Shown here one piece after another: positions 1-7,874 of a DNA stretch of 64,000 bases. Every line of letters starts with the position of its first letter. Position 1 is the first letter of the stretch. Both the position numbers and the translations under genes were made by a program. The notes under the pieces are model-generated. The model searched no databases. It had not been told where the DNA came from and saw nothing but the letters and a program-made list of their open reading frames with translations. The stretch is from NCBI GenBank assembly GCA_945830575.1, contig CALZZE010000004.1, positions 62,001 through 126,000 on the forward strand. Direction: 5' to 3'. This stretch comes from an uncultured Subdoligranulum sp. (GTDB lineage: Bacteria; Bacillota; Clostridia; Oscillospirales; Ruminococcaceae).

Positions 1-1
1 T

Positions 2-1063
2 GACGAGCAGGGCGTCTGCTCCGCCTGCCGCCACTTCGAGAGCCGCAAAAACGTGGACTGGGACGCCCGCTTTGCGGAATTTGAAAAATTCTGCGACAAG
101 TACCGCGGCATGAACGGCCCCGGCGGTTACGACTGCGCGGTGGCGGTCTCCGGCGGCAAGGACAGCCATTTCCAGGTCTGGATGCTCAAGGAAGTCATGC
201 ACATGAACCCCATCCTGTTCAGCGTGGAGGACAACTTCCCCATGACGCAGGCGGGCATCCACAACCTCAAGAATATCAGCGAGGAATTCGGCTGCACCAT
301 CATCTCCTGCAAGCCCAACATCAAGGCGCAGAAGATCCTGATGCGCAAATTCTTCGAGAAGTACGGCAAGCCCACCTGGTATGTGGACCGGCTCATCTAC
401 ACCTTCCCGCTGCACATGGCCGCCAAGTTCAACACCCCCATGCTGTGCTACGGTGAGAACGTCAGCTTTGAGTACGGCGGCAACGCCGACAAGGAGACCT
501 ACTCCGCCATGGATCAGATCGAAAACGGCGTGGCGGTGGGATTCCCCATGGAGGAGCTGGTGGGCGACGGCGTGACGGAAAACGACCTGTCGCTGACGCT
601 GGCCCCCACCGCCGAGGAGCGCGCCCGGCTGGATCCCTTCTATATGAGCTACTTTGTGCCGTGGAACAGCTACAAAAACTACCAGATCGCCAAACAGCAC
701 GGCTTCCACGATCTGACCCACGAGTGGGACCGCACCCACCACGCCGAGAACTTCGACCAGATCGATTCCCGGGCGTATCTGGTGCATTCCTGGCTGAAAT
801 ATCCCAAGTTCGGCCACGCCGCCGCCACCGACTACACCGCCCGCTATATCCGCTACGGCATGATGACCCGCGAGGAGGCTATCCCCGTCATCAAGGAGCG
901 GGATGGCAGGCTGGACCCGCTGTGCGTGCGGGATTTCTGCAACTTCTGCGGCTACACCGAGACGGAATTCTGGGCTATCATGGACAAGTTCTACAACCGC
1001 GACCTGTTTGAGAAAAACGATTACGGCGAGTGGGTGCTGAAACATCCGATCTGGGAGGAGTAA
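2..1063 (+). CDS. N-acetyl sugar amidotransferase, 5' end cut by the window edge
   Basis: The reading frame is open from base 2, and its first residues already contain a CSAC pair followed by RHFE, so the gene starts before the window; the GTG at 53 is internal. A PP-loop SGGKDS sits about 50 residues in, which marks an ATP-pyrophosphatase-type amidotransferase. A second Cys group (CVRDFCNFCGY) lies near the C-terminus. Known relatives (WbpG, PseA, LegA) turn an acetamido sugar into an acetamidino sugar, using ammonia from HisH/HisF-like partners, for surface glycans. Such partners would lie upstream, outside the window. The next gene begins 2 bases after the stop. Family is clear; the exact sugar is unknown. 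Confidence 0.88.
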   Translation, partial: DEQGVCSACRHFESRKNVDWDARFAEFEKFCDKYRGMNGPGGYDCAVAVSGGKDSHFQVWMLKEVMHMNPILFSVEDNFPMTQAGIHNLKNISEEFGCTIISCKPNIKAQKILMRKFFEKYGKPTWYVDRLIYTFPLHMAAKFNTPMLCYGENVSFEYGGNADKETYSAMDQIENGVAVGFPMEELVGDGVTENDLSLTLAPTAEERARLDPFYMSYFVPWNSYKNYQIAKQHGFHDLTHEWDRTHHAENFDQIDSRAYLVHSWLKYPKFGHAAATDYTARYIRYGMMTREEAIPVIKERDGRLDPLCVRDFCNFCGYTETEFWAIMDKFYNRDLFEKNDYGEWVLKHPIWEE

Positions 1064-1065
1064 TT

Positions 1066-1371
1066 ATGGTTCGTCATGTGATTTTGTGGAAACTGAAAGA
1101 GGAATTGCAGGGGGCCGACAAGGAGGCCGTCAAGGCGGGCATCAAGGAGGGGCTGGAAGGGCTGGCCGGGAAAATCCCCGGGATGGTGTCCGTGAAGGTG
1201 TACACCGACGCGCTGCCCAGCAGCAGCGGCGCAGACCTGATGCTGGACACCGCCTTTGAGAGCGCCGAGGCGCTGAAGGGCTACGCCGTCCATCCCGCCC
1301 ACGTGGCGGTGGCCGACAGCAGGGTACGGCCCTACACCCAGGTGCGCACCTGTCTGGATTTCAACGAATAA
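1066..1371 (+). CDS. Dabb (stress-responsive alpha/beta barrel) family protein
   Basis: A 101-residue protein starting MVRHVILWKLK, the usual opening of dimeric ferredoxin-like Dabb proteins. The ATG at 1066 follows GGGAGGAG at 1053-1060, inside the end of the upstream gene; an upstream GTG at 1030 would only add residues that overlap the amidotransferase. The late motif HPAHVAVADSRVRPY is typical of the family. Its biochemical role is unknown. It is probably co-transcribed with the amidotransferase and ends before a strong hairpin. Confidence 0.85.
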   Translation: MVRHVILWKLKEELQGADKEAVKAGIKEGLEGLAGKIPGMVSVKVYTDALPSSSGADLMLDTAFESAEALKGYAVHPAHVAVADSRVRPYTQVRTCLDFNE

Positions 1372-1385
1372 CCGATAAAAACGAA

Positions 1386-1415
1386 CCGCCCCCGGCACAG
1401 ATGCGCCGGGGGCGG
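1386..1415. terminator. Bidirectional terminator between convergent genes
   Basis: An 11-bp perfect GC stem (1386-1396 with 1405-1415) has an 8-nt loop. On the minus strand it is followed by a T-rich run (TTCGTTTTT), so it clearly ends the PPOX-fold gene; it can also stop plus-strand reading from the Dabb gene. Confidence 0.8.
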
Positions 1416-1430
1416 AATGGTTTGCATCCA

Positions 1431-1841
1431 TCAGTATTTCATGATGTCTTTGACGGTGCCGGACATGCTGTACAGCTTGGCGGACAGGTGGTCCAGATAC
1501 ACGATGCCCAGCTTGTGGCCGGTCTCCTCGTTGTACAGGTCGGCCAGCTGGGGCATGACCTGAAACGCGGCGGCCTGTGCGGCGGGGGTGTTGTCAAAGT
1601 TGGCGGTGCCCTGCACGCGCAGCCACTCGCCCCGGTCATTGGCGGCGCAGATCTCCAGATTGGTGTTGTCCAGAAGCTGCTTGTAGGCGGCCTTGTGCTT
1701 GCCGATGCCAAGGCACAGGTGGCCGTTGTACCACATGGCAAAGCCGATGGGCCGCACCCGCGGCAGATACCCGTCCACCGTGGCGAGATAGAACGTGGGG
1801 TTTTCTTTCAGAAAATTCATAATTTCCTCATGGGGTTCCAT
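1431..1841 (-). CDS. Pyridoxamine 5'-phosphate oxidase-fold (PPOX/FMN-binding) protein
   Basis: A 136-residue split-barrel protein with the family pattern FYLATVDGYLPRVRPIGFAM near the N-terminus and a GHLCLGIGKHKAAYKQL stretch. Proteins of this fold bind FMN or related cofactors and often act as small reductases; this one is too divergent to be called PdxH. The ATG at 1841 has AGGGAGG 8 nt upstream; a TTG at 1847 is a worse choice. It lies 27 bases downstream of dapL on the same strand and may share its transcript. Confidence 0.82.
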   Translation of the reverse strand: MEPHEEIMNFLKENPTFYLATVDGYLPRVRPIGFAMWYNGHLCLGIGKHKAAYKQLLDNTNLEICAANDRGEWLRVQGTANFDNTPAAQAAAFQVMPQLADLYNEETGHKLGIVYLDHLSAKLYSMSGTVKDIMKY

Positions 1842-1868
1842 TGGCAATACCTCCCTATCAAAATTGCG

Positions 1869-3059
1869 TTACAACGTTTGAATAGCGGCCTTGATGCGGG
1901 CGGCGGCCTCACGGGTGCGCTCTGCGTCACCGAAGGCGGTCAGCCGGAAATAGCCCTCGCCGCAGGCGCCGAAGCCCGCGCCGGGGGTGCCCACCACGCC
2001 GGCGTTGGCCAGCAGCCAGTCAAAGAACTGCCAGCTGTCCATGCCGCCGGGGCATTTCAGCCAGATGTAGGGGCTGTTTTTGCCGCCGCAGTACCACACG
2101 CCGCAGTCCTCCAGCGCTTTGCCGATGACCGCCGCGTTGGTGCGGTAATAGTTCAGGTTGTCCTGGATTTCCTTCATGCCCTGCTCGGTGAATACCGCCT
2201 CGGCGCCCCGCTGCACCACGTAAGCCACGCCGTTGAACTTGGTGGTCTGGCGGCGCAGCCACATTTTGTTCAGGCTCTGGTTTTCCTTCACGATGGCCTG
2301 GGGCACCACGGTGTAGCCGCAGCGGGTGCCGGTGAAGCCTGCAATTTTGGAGAAGCTGCACACCTCCACGGCCACGTCCTTGGCGCCCTCCACCTCGTAG
2401 ATGCTGCGGGCCAGACCCGGCTCGGTGACAAAGCACTCGTAGGCGGCGTCAAACAGAATCAGCGCGTCGTGAGCTTTGGCCCAGTCCACCCACACCTTCA
2501 GCTGCTCCACCGAGTAGGTGGAGCCGGTGGGGTTGTTGGGGCTGCACAGGTAGACGATGTCGCCCTCGGTGTCCTCGCCGGGCATGGGCAGGAAATGGTT
2601 CTCCGCAGTGGCGGCCATGTAGTGGATGGTGCGCCCCGCCATCACGTTGTCGTCCACATACACCGGGTACACCGGGTCGGGCACCAGCACGGTGTTGTCC
2701 ACGTCAAACAGGTCCAGCAGGTTGCCAAGGTCGCTCTTGGCGCCGTCCGACACAAAAATCTCCGAGATGTCCAGCATCACACCGTTTTTGGCGTAGTAGC
2801 GCTGAATAGCCTCCCGCAGAAATTCATAGCCCTGCTCGCTGGGGATGTAGCCGTGAAAGCTCTCCTTGCGGCCCTGCTCGTCAACGGCCTTGTGCATTGC
2901 CTCGGTGACCGAGGCGGCCAGCGGCAGCGTCACGTCGCCGATGCCCAGACGGATGACGTCCCGCTCCGGGTTGGCGGCCTGAAATTCCCGCACCTTGCGG
3001 GCGATGGTGCTGAACAGGTAGCTTTCGTTCAGTTCGGTGTAATGCTTGTTCAGTTTCAT
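1869..3059 (-). CDS. dapL: LL-diaminopimelate aminotransferase
   Basis: A 396-residue class I PLP aminotransferase of the DapL type. It converts tetrahydrodipicolinate to LL-diaminopimelate in one step, supplying lysine and peptidoglycan. Visible marks are the N-terminal LNESYLFSTIARKV, the SPNNPTGSTY loop near 174, and the PLP lysine K238 in SFSKIAGFTGTRCGY. Length matches the family. A weak promoter TTTATT-17-TATGAT (-10 at 3092-3097, minus) precedes it within the AT-rich gap after the FliB-like gene. Confidence 0.96.
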   Translation of the reverse strand: MKLNKHYTELNESYLFSTIARKVREFQAANPERDVIRLGIGDVTLPLAASVTEAMHKAVDEQGRKESFHGYIPSEQGYEFLREAIQRYYAKNGVMLDISEIFVSDGAKSDLGNLLDLFDVDNTVLVPDPVYPVYVDDNVMAGRTIHYMAATAENHFLPMPGEDTEGDIVYLCSPNNPTGSTYSVEQLKVWVDWAKAHDALILFDAAYECFVTEPGLARSIYEVEGAKDVAVEVCSFSKIAGFTGTRCGYTVVPQAIVKENQSLNKMWLRRQTTKFNGVAYVVQRGAEAVFTEQGMKEIQDNLNYYRTNAAVIGKALEDCGVWYCGGKNSPYIWLKCPGGMDSWQFFDWLLANAGVVGTPGAGFGACGEGYFRLTAFGDAERTREAAARIKAAIQTL

Positions 3060-3142
3060 GGTGGTCCCCCTCTATAAACCTCTATGCAGGTATCATACCA
3101 TATTTTACGGGAATAATAAAGAATTTGAGGAAATTTTTTATC

Positions 3143-4291
3143 TCAATTTTGAACAAGCACCCACAGGGCGTCCATGTCGGCGTCGGGGCCGAGGGCGATG
3201 GGCGCGTTCCAGCTGAACGCCGTGTGGGCGATGAGTCGGAACGCCGCCGCGCACACGTCCACCAGCTGGGCGGTGTCGTGCCGCTGCGTGGTGCAGCCGA
3301 TGGCCAGAAACCGCACCATCCCGTAGGTGGCGCACAGCGCGGCATAGGCGGCGTGGGCGTCCTGCCGCCGGTCGGAGTAGGGGAATGCCTCAAACAGCAC
3401 GTGGTTCACCAGCATCTGCTCAAACCACAGCTCCCATTTGGGGTAGTGGACGGCAAAGGTCCGGGCGGTGCGGGCGTAGATGTCCGCCGCATCGGGGCCG
3501 TCCCCGAACAGCTCCCAGGCGGCGGACGCCTCGGCCTGCACGCCGGGATGCCCCAGCGCCAGCGTCCGCACCAGCTTTTGCTGGATGGCAAAGGCCCGGG
3601 GCGTGTCGGGCGGGGGCGCCTGCTCCGGCGAAAACGCCGCCGAGGCCCGCCGCCCCGCCTCCATCTGGGCCTGGGTGCCGTTTGGCTCCTCCGCGTCGGC
3701 GGCCCGCAGCGCAAAGCCCAGCCGCATCAGCCGCACCGGCAGCGGCAGGGTGCGGTCCTGCAATTCGCTTAAACAGCCGTCCCGGATGTTGCGCTGCTGC
3801 TCGATCTGCGCCGGGGTCAGCGACCCTTCCCGGGGCGGCGCTTTGGCAAGCACGCGGCGCAGCGTGATGGGCTGCTCCCGGGAAAACAGCAGCTCCAGCG
3901 TGGCCTCGCAGCTGTTGGAGCAGGCCCGCTCCGCCTCAAAGGCGTTGCGCAGCGCCCGCGGATACTGGCGGCATACCTGCGGCAGGGCCTGCTCGCCGCA
4001 TTCCCATTGCAGGGCGCAGTAGCCGTCCTCCCGCTGGATGGGACACCGCCCCAGCCAGTTGCAGGTGAGCTGGGCGTACCGCTCCGGCGAGGCGTCGGGC
4101 AGCACATGCAGCGCCCGGTCCATCTTGTCGCGCAGCGCGGGCGTACAGTCCATGCCGAATAATCGGAAATATTCCTCCATGGAAATGCTGATCCCCCAAC
4201 CGCCGCAGCAGCTGACACGGCAGCGGCCACACTTGCAGCGGAAGAGGGGATAATAGTCCGGTTCCAGCACCTCAGTCAGTTCATCTTCCAT
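3143..4291 (-). CDS. Flagellin lysine-N-methylase (FliB)-like cysteine-rich protein
   Basis: A 382-residue protein with an N-terminal cysteine cluster (FRCKCGRC, SCCGGWG) and a second set around residues 90-115 (CPIQ, CALQWECGE, VCRQYP). This arrangement is that of FliB-type proteins, which in some enteric bacteria methylate flagellin lysines and are thought to carry a metal or Fe-S centre. No flagellar gene is in the window, so the substrate is open. It starts 47 bases after the AraC gene on the same strand and could be the tail of the manC-manA-araC unit. Confidence 0.78.
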   Translation of the reverse strand: MEDELTEVLEPDYYPLFRCKCGRCRVSCCGGWGISISMEEYFRLFGMDCTPALRDKMDRALHVLPDASPERYAQLTCNWLGRCPIQREDGYCALQWECGEQALPQVCRQYPRALRNAFEAERACSNSCEATLELLFSREQPITLRRVLAKAPPREGSLTPAQIEQQRNIRDGCLSELQDRTLPLPVRLMRLGFALRAADAEEPNGTQAQMEAGRRASAAFSPEQAPPPDTPRAFAIQQKLVRTLALGHPGVQAEASAAWELFGDGPDAADIYARTARTFAVHYPKWELWFEQMLVNHVLFEAFPYSDRRQDAHAAYAALCATYGMVRFLAIGCTTQRHDTAQLVDVCAAAFRLIAHTAFSWNAPIALGPDADMDALWVLVQN

Positions 4292-4324
4292 AAAATACCC
4301 CTTTCATTGTTAAAAATTTGACAT

Positions 4325-4364
4325 ATTATCAGAAGATTTCAGGGTGCATCCCTGCACCCTGAAA
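4325..4364 (-). terminator. Hairpin overlapping the araC stop codon
   Basis: A 12-bp perfect stem (4337-4348 with 4353-4364, 4-nt loop) covers the last codons of the AraC gene on the minus strand and is followed by TCTTCTGATAAT. The T-run is weak, so termination may be partial. Confidence 0.5.
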
Positions 4365-5262
4365 GTTCCGGCGAAGAAGTTCCGGCGCTCTGCCACAGGC
4401 GGCGGTATTCCCGGGGGCTGACCCCCTCCACCTTTTTGAATACGCGGCTGAAATAGGTCAACTCCCCGAACCCACATTCCAGTCCGATGGCCTCGATTTT
4501 TTTGTCGGTGAACCGCAGCAGCATCTTGGCGTGGGTGATGCGCACCTGCTGCAAATACCCGTTGAGGGTCACGCCGTAATGCTGCTTGAACAGCCGGGCC
4601 AGATAATGCTTGTTGAGAAAAAACAGCTCCGCCATGCGCTCCAAAGACAGTTCCTCGGGGTAATGCTCGTCCAGATACGCCTTGACGGCCCCCATGTCCT
4701 GCCGGGATTTCCGGGAGGGCTGGCAGCGCTCGGGATGCCAGGATTCCCGCATCAGATGGGTGAGCAGCGCGCCCAGCGTCTCGTTGATCTGCATGTCCCG
4801 CACCAGATGGTCCGCGTCCCGGGTCTCGTACAAAGCGCTCAGCAGCCCGGTATACAGCGCGGTGTCCCGGGGATGGAACACCGGCGCGCCGCCCCGCTCG
4901 CAGTAGCGGGCGTAGATATCCGGCACCGCCGCGCCGTAAAAATGGCACCATTGCAGCGTCCACAGCTGCTGTTCGTCGGTGCGGTGGGCGTAGGGGCGGC
5001 GGCAGTCAATGAACACCACGTCCCCCTGCCGCAGCGGGTAGTCCTGCCCGCCGTACTGCAAAGCCCCCCGGCCCTCCAGCACCACAAAGCACAGAAAGGA
5101 TTGCAGCTTTTCCCGGCGGCTGGTATGGGGCGCCAGCGCCGTCAGCCGCCCCGCCTCCTGCAAATACAGCAGGTTGGTTTTGGCAAAGGTGGATGGCGTG
5201 CAGAGCAGGCGGTCGGAACGCACAGAGGCGGAGGCGGTGAACAGGTTTTCCGGATGTTCCAT
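4339..5262 (-). CDS. AraC-family transcriptional regulator with cupin sensor domain
   Basis: A 307-residue regulator. The N-terminal half is an AraC_binding cupin (QGDVVFIDCRRPYAHRT, residues about 75-95), and the C-terminal 100 residues hold two helix-turn-helix motifs (LSLERMAELFFLNKHYLARLFK; IEAIGLECGFGELTYFSRVFKK). The ATG at 5262 follows AAGGAGG at 5272-5278 with a 9-nt gap. It sits 17 bases after manA and is last, or nearly so, in the manC-manA unit, so it probably senses a sugar and controls carbohydrate genes. The target is not known. Confidence 0.9.
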   Translation of the reverse strand: MEHPENLFTASASVRSDRLLCTPSTFAKTNLLYLQEAGRLTALAPHTSRREKLQSFLCFVVLEGRGALQYGGQDYPLRQGDVVFIDCRRPYAHRTDEQQLWTLQWCHFYGAAVPDIYARYCERGGAPVFHPRDTALYTGLLSALYETRDADHLVRDMQINETLGALLTHLMRESWHPERCQPSRKSRQDMGAVKAYLDEHYPEELSLERMAELFFLNKHYLARLFKQHYGVTLNGYLQQVRITHAKMLLRFTDKKIEAIGLECGFGELTYFSRVFKKVEGVSPREYRRLWQSAGTSSPELSGCRDAP

Positions 5263-5279
5263 ACCGCTCCGCCTCCTTC

Positions 5280-6266
5280 TTAACAACGTACGTCCAGAAA
5301 CTGCGCCCGCCCGTGCAGCCGCACCGGCTGGCTGTCTGCCGGGAAAAACACGCAGTCCCCCTTGAACAGGGGCAGCACCTCGCCGCTTTCCAGCTTCATC
5401 ATACCGCATCCCGCCACACAAAGCAAGACCCGGAAGGATAAACCGTCCGCCCGGTAGGGCACCATGGCGCGGATGCGCTCGGTGTTCACCCGCAGCCGAT
5501 TCACCTCAAAATACCGGCACCGGCACAGCAGCTCGGCGGCGCAGCCGGGGCGGTAGCGCCGCACCCGCATGGGCTGCACCGGGGCGGCCTTGCCCCGCAG
5601 GTCGGCGGCGGCCAGCGCCTTGTCGATGTGCAGCGGGCGTTTGTTGCCCGCCTTGTCGGTGCGGTCGTAGTCATACAGGCGGTAGGTCAGGTTGGAGTTC
5701 TCCTGAATCTCCGCCACCAGCGTGCCCGCGCCCAGCGCGTGGATGGTGCCCGCCTCGATGTAGAACACATCGTCCCGGCGCACCGGCACCTTTTGCAGGT
5801 ATTTCATCACGCTGCCCTCCGCCAGCGCCCGGCGCAGCGTGGCGGCGTCGGTGTCCCGGTGCAGGCCGTACACCAGATGCGCGTCCTTCGCGGTGTCCAG
5901 CACGTACCACATTTCGGTCTTGCCCAGCTGGCCGTGCTCCTCCCGGGCGGCAAATTCGTCGCTGGGATGCACCTGCACCGATAAATCCTTTTTCGCGTCG
6001 ATGAGCTTGATGAGGATGGGCAGCTCCCCTTTGGTGCGGGGATGGCTGCCCAGAAACTCCGGGTGCGCTTTCAGCACCTCCGCCAGCGGCAGCCCGTCAA
6101 ATTCGCCGCCGCACACATGGCTCAGCCCGTCCGGGTGGGTGGAGCACTCCCACGTTTCGGCCAGCGGCTCCATGTCCAGCTCCTTGGAAAAATCCTCCCG
6201 CAGCCGTGTGCCGCCCCACAGGTAATCCTTGCCCGCCGGGCGCAGCAGAAACGGCGCGGGGCGCAC
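5280..6266 (-). CDS. manA: Mannose-6-phosphate isomerase, class I
   Basis: A zinc cupin of 328 residues that interconverts fructose 6-phosphate and mannose 6-phosphate. The N-terminus LRPAGKDYLWGGTRL, metal ligands in VQVHPSDEF and TEMWYVLD, and IEAGTIHALGAGT are all present. I choose the GTG at 6266: GGAGG lies 6 nt upstream within the end of manC, and the family normally starts just before this point. An ATG at 6284 has no good ribosome site. Translation is probably coupled to manC, whose stop is one base away. With ManC it feeds GDP-mannose synthesis. Confidence 0.9.
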   Translation of the reverse strand: MRPAPFLLRPAGKDYLWGGTRLREDFSKELDMEPLAETWECSTHPDGLSHVCGGEFDGLPLAEVLKAHPEFLGSHPRTKGELPILIKLIDAKKDLSVQVHPSDEFAAREEHGQLGKTEMWYVLDTAKDAHLVYGLHRDTDAATLRRALAEGSVMKYLQKVPVRRDDVFYIEAGTIHALGAGTLVAEIQENSNLTYRLYDYDRTDKAGNKRPLHIDKALAAADLRGKAAPVQPMRVRRYRPGCAAELLCRCRYFEVNRLRVNTERIRAMVPYRADGLSFRVLLCVAGCGMMKLESGEVLPLFKGDCVFFPADSQPVRLHGRAQFLDVRC

Positions 6267-6267
6267 C

Positions 6268-7584
6268 TCAGTCCTCCAGCTCATATTTCTGCTTGTCCTG
6301 CACCGAGATGTCCCGGCCCAGCTGCACCTCCACCAGCTGCAGCTCGCTCTCTGCAATGACGGTGTGGCGGCAGCCCGCCTGCATCGTCACCACATCGCCG
6401 GGGCGGATGGGCTGCTCCATGCCGTCCACGATGGTGCGCCCGGTGCCCGCCGTCACCACCCACACCTCGTCCCGGTGCTGGTGGCTGTGATAGTTCATGC
6501 GGTGCCCGGCGTTCAGCGTCACCTTGATGGTCATGCTCTCCTTCTCCACGTCCAGCACCCGGAAGCTGCCCCAGGATTTTTCCGCGAACATAATTTGCTG
6601 GTCGATGGCGTCCACATAGGGCTTGATATAGCTGGACTGCTCCTTGTCGGACACAAGAATGCCCTCCGGGCTGGCCGAGATGACCACATCCTGCATGCCC
6701 ATGGCCAGCACCGGCACGCCCAGCTCGTTGATGATGTGGACGTTGCGGCAGGTATCGTTGAGGATGGCCTCCCCGATGCTCTGCTCCTCCATGGCCTCGG
6801 TGAGGGTGTTCCAGGTGCCCAGATCCTTCCACTGGCCGCCGAACCGCATCACCTGAATGTGCGGCTCCTTCTCCACCACCGCGTAGTCAAAGCTGATTTT
6901 GGTGAGGGTATCGTACCGGTCGAACAAATCCTGATAATCCGTGTAGTTCAGAAGCTCCCGGGCCTTGTCCAGCACGTAGCGCAGCCGGTAGGCGAACACG
7001 CCGCCGTTCCACAGCGCGCCCTTGGCGATGTAGGCGCGGGCGGTGTCGGCGTCGGGCTTTTCCTTAAAGGTGTCCACCTCGCTCACCGCCGCGTCGGAGC
7101 GGGGGATGATGTAGCCGTATTTCTCGCTGGGATAGGTGGGTTCAATGCCCATCAGCACCAGATTGGCCTCGCCCTTTTCCGCCTGCTCCGACAGCGCTTT
7201 CAGCGCCTCGAAATAGTCCTTCTCCACGTAGGGGTCCACGGGGCAGACCACCACCACCTCATCCGGGTCGATGTGCTGCACATCGGTCAGGTAGGCGGTG
7301 GCGAGGGCGATGGCGGGGAAGGTGTCCCGCCGGCAGGGCTCCACCGAGATGGCGGCGTCCTCCCCCAGCTGGTTGTGCAGCGCCGACACCTGCGTCTTGC
7401 TGGTGGCGATGGTGACGGTGGCGTCCTGATCCACGGTGCGGATCTGGCGGTACACCCGCTGCACCATGGATTCGTAGCTGCCGTCCTCCTTTTTGAAGAT
7501 TTTGATAAACTGCTTGGAGCGCACGTCATTGGACAGCGGCCACAGCCGCTTGCCGGAACCACCGGACAACAAAATGATATTCAC
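6268..7584 (-). CDS. manC: Mannose-1-phosphate guanylyltransferase with C-terminal cupin
   Basis: A 438-residue GDP-mannose pyrophosphorylase. The N-terminal nucleotidyltransferase domain shows LSGGSGKRLWPLSN and the FKEKPDADTA loop; residues about 340-435 form the cupin domain (HRMNYHSHQHRDEVWVV) seen in type II enzymes. The cupin resembles an isomerase domain, but the separate manA downstream makes bifunctionality unnecessary. It is the first gene of the leftward manC-manA-araC unit. Confidence 0.94.
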   Translation of the reverse strand: MNIILLSGGSGKRLWPLSNDVRSKQFIKIFKKEDGSYESMVQRVYRQIRTVDQDATVTIATSKTQVSALHNQLGEDAAISVEPCRRDTFPAIALATAYLTDVQHIDPDEVVVVCPVDPYVEKDYFEALKALSEQAEKGEANLVLMGIEPTYPSEKYGYIIPRSDAAVSEVDTFKEKPDADTARAYIAKGALWNGGVFAYRLRYVLDKARELLNYTDYQDLFDRYDTLTKISFDYAVVEKEPHIQVMRFGGQWKDLGTWNTLTEAMEEQSIGEAILNDTCRNVHIINELGVPVLAMGMQDVVISASPEGILVSDKEQSSYIKPYVDAIDQQIMFAEKSWGSFRVLDVEKESMTIKVTLNAGHRMNYHSHQHRDEVWVVTAGTGRTIVDGMEQPIRPGDVVTMQAGCRHTVIAESELQLVEVQLGRDISVQDKQKYELED

Positions 7585-7673
7585 AGCTTTTCCTTTCTTC
7601 GGGATGCACTAAAATACGCGTCCCGCTGTTGTTTTTGTGTTTGACCGCGGCAAAAGGCGGTACTGTATCACCC

Positions 7674-7708
7674 ATTGTAGTCCTTTGGCGGGACGATGGG
7701 AATTCCCA
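7674..7708 (-). promoter_or_regulatory. Candidate manC promoter with a 12-bp palindrome
   Basis: On the minus strand TTCCCA (7697-7702) and TACAAT (7674-7679) are 17 bp apart. The -35 box is half of a perfect palindrome TGGGAATTCCCA at 7697-7708, a plausible operator. The leader to manC would be about 80 nt. Confidence 0.4.
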
Positions 7709-7874
7709 CCGTGTCCAAAAACTTGCACAATATTGACTTTTGAAAAAGCCCTGTGTGAGAAATGACACAAGCACGCGTAAAAACAGGGCATTTTCTGTGC
7801 GGTTTCCCATCTGGTGCTTTGCGCGGGAATCGTGTATAATAACTATTACCACTGTAAATTTAAGGAGAATCTCC

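Noticed and set aside
53..1063. A complete gene starting at the GTG at 53
   Set aside because: The frame is open to the left edge and encodes the conserved N-terminal Cys motif, so the gene is cut, not short.
1401..3077. Open frame of 558 codons on the plus strand opposite dapL
   Set aside because: It is a GC-rich shadow of dapL and the PPOX-fold gene: rich in His, Gly, Val and Gln, without a ribosome site, and the opposite strand encodes well-recognised proteins.
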